64,000 nucleotides of DNA from the NCBI RefSeq assembly GCF_002770725.1, contig NZ_NQVN01000007.1, forward strand, positions 1 through 64,000, read 5' to 3'. This DNA comes from Pleomorphomonas carboxyditropha (GTDB lineage Bacteria; Pseudomonadota; Alphaproteobacteria; Rhizobiales; Pleomorphomonadaceae). The number at the start of each line of letters is the position of its first letter. Positions within the stretch are counted from its first letter, which is position 1. Shown here one piece after another: positions 62,771 through 64,000 of the stretch. The translations under genes and the position numbers were made by a program. The notes under the pieces are model-generated. The model had not been told where the DNA came from and searched no databases. It saw only the letters and a program-made list of their open reading frames with translations.

Positions 62771-64000
62771 TCAATCTTCGTCGGTGCGCATCAGGATTTC
62801 GCGCTTGCCGGCGTGGTTGGGCGGGCCGACCAGCCCTTCCTTTTCCATCCGCTCGATGAGCGAGGCGGCGCGATTGTAGCCGATGCCGAGCCGACGCTGG
62901 ATGTAGCTGGTGGTGGCGCGCTTGTCGCGCAGCACCAGCGCCACCGCCTGATCGTAGAGGTCGGCGTTTTCGTCGAGCGGCGCCCCCTCGCCACCGCCGC
63001 TTTCTTCCTCGTCGTCGGCGGTGATGTCGTCGAGGTAGTCGGGCGCGCCCTGCGTCTTGAGGTGGGCGACGATCGCCTCCACCTCGCCGTCGGAGACGAA
63101 CGGACCGTGGACGCGCTGGATGCGGCCGCCGCCCTGCATGTAGAGCATGTCGCCCTGGCCGAGCAGTTGTTCGGCGCCCTGCTCGCCAAGGATGGTGCGG
63201 CTGTCGATCTTCGACGTCACCTGGAAGGAGATGCGCGTCGGGAAGTTGGCCTTGATGGTGCCGGTGATGACGTCCACCGACGGCCGCTGCGTCGCCATGA
63301 TCACGTGGATGCCGGCGGCGCGGGCCATCTGGGCGAGCCGCTGCACCGCGCCCTCGATCTCCTTGCCGGCCACCATCATCAGATCGGCCATCTCATCGAT
63401 GATGACGACGATGAACGGCAGCGGCTTGAGCTCCATCTCCTCGGTCTCGAAGATCGGCTCGCCGGTCTCCTTGTCGAAGCCGGTCTGGACGGTGCGGTTG
63501 ATGCTCTCGCCGCGCTCGATCGCCTGCGCCACGCGGGCGTTGAAGCCCTCGATGTTGCGCACGCCGACCTTGGACATCTTCTTGTAGCGGTCCTCCATCT
63601 CGCGGACCGTCCACTTGAGCGCCACCACCGCCTTGCGCGGATCGGTGACCACCGGCGTCAAGAGATGCGGAATGCCGTCGTAGACCGACAGCTCCAGCAT
63701 CTTCGGGTCGATCATGATCAGCCGGCATTCCTCGGGCGTCATCCGATAGAGAAGGCTGAGGATCATGGTGTTGATCGATACCGACTTGCCCGAACCGGTG
63801 GTGCCGGCCACCAGCATGTGCGGCGTGCGGGCAAGGTCGATGATCACCGGCTCGCCGCCGATGGTCTTGCCGAGCGAAAGCGCCAGCCGGCCCTTGAACT
63901 TCTCGAAATCCTGGCTGGCGATCAGCTCGCGCAGATAGACCATCTCGCGCCGCTGGTTGGGCAGCTCGATGCCGATGGCGTTCTTGCCGGGGATGACGGC
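62771..64000 (-). CDS. ftsK: DNA translocase FtsK (3' part)
   Basis: The gene runs off the window; its start is beyond 64000. The motor domain has Walker [16 protein letters not shown], Walker [15 protein letters not shown] and [14 protein letters not shown]. The C-terminal gamma winged helix ([22 protein letters not shown], quoted as [14 protein letters not shown]) reads the KOPS/FRS polarity sites. It pumps DNA at the division septum and aids chromosome dimer resolution. An acidic linker ([11 protein letters not shown]) precedes gamma. Confidence 0.97.
   Translation of the reverse strand, partial: AVIPGKNAIGIELPNQRREMVYLRELIASQDFEKFKGRLALSLGKTIGGEPVIIDLARTPHMLVAGTTGSGKSVSINTMILSLLYRMTPEECRLIMIDPKMLELSVYDGIPHLLTPVVTDPRKAVVALKWTVREMEDRYKKMSKVGVRNIEGFNARVAQAIERGESINRTVQTGFDKETGEPIFETEEMELKPLPFIVVIIDEMADLMMVAGKEIEGAVQRLAQMARAAGIHVIMATQRPSVDVITGTIKANFPTRISFQVTSKIDSRTILGEQGAEQLLGQGDMLYMQGGGRIQRVHGPFVSDGEVEAIVAHLKTQGAPDYLDDITADDEEESGGGEGAPLDENADLYDQAVALVLRDKRATTSYIQRRLGIGYNRAASLIERMEKEGLVGPPNHAGKREILMRTDED

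Overview
The window is chromosomal DNA of a high-GC alphaproteobacterium. The Hyphomicrobiales (Rhizobiales) is my best guess, from the rplU-rpmA-GNAT-obgE-proB-proA-nadD-rsfS-rlmH-envC-ctpA gene order, the leuS-lptE-holA run, and a palindromic intergenic repeat resembling those of rhizobia. Oxygen-sensitive enzymes (class III ribonucleotide reductase, a YjjI-type glycyl radical enzyme) point to a facultative or microaerobic life style. No phage, insertion sequence or CRISPR array is visible.

Layout. 1-3.3 kb: the end of a sugar-nucleotide epimerase gene, then manC and manB (GDP-mannose supply for surface polysaccharide). 3.5-6.4 kb: an enolase-superfamily racemase with an overlapping GNAT gene, divergent from an RpiR regulator. 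6.4-9.6 kb: the anaerobic ribonucleotide reductase nrdD-nrdG behind a cobalamin riboswitch; the glycyl-radical tail of NrdD is encoded by its own 66-codon gene. 9.9-10.9 kb: dps, a 48-codon gene of unknown function, and a palindromic repeat. 10.9-20.9 kb: one long minus-strand catabolic operon (solute-binding protein, two permeases, two ATPases, sialidase-like protein, four-carbon acid-sugar kinase, GntR regulator, hydratase) preceded by a sigma-54 promoter. 21.2-23.0 kb: the divergent PrpR-type sigma-54 activator. 23.0-31.3 kb: a second minus-strand operon (PdxA2, iron alcohol dehydrogenase, DapA-type lyase, hydroxyacid dehydrogenase, LarA-type racemase, nickel-pincer cofactor genes larC, larE, larB). 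32.0-37.9 kb: a potassium channel with a zinc ribbon, then the YjjI/YjjW glycyl radical pair, an acyl-CoA synthetase and a creatininase-family protein. 37.9-43.5 kb: a polyamine-type ABC transporter, a deaminase and a LysR regulator. 43.6-56.9 kb: tRNA-Ser and conserved housekeeping genes. 56.9-64 kb: holA, lptE, leuS, an NmrA-type gene, a DUF523 gene and the 3' part of ftsK.

The two catabolic operons around the sigma-54 activator look like one system. The first imports and cleaves a substrate and carries a DUF1537 kinase. The second carries PdxA2, the usual partner of such kinases in acid-sugar breakdown, plus a nickel-dependent racemase with its cofactor genes, two dehydrogenases and an aldolase-type lyase. 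The substrate cannot be read from the sequence. This composite pathway and the split, B12-regulated class III ribonucleotide reductase are the most interesting items.
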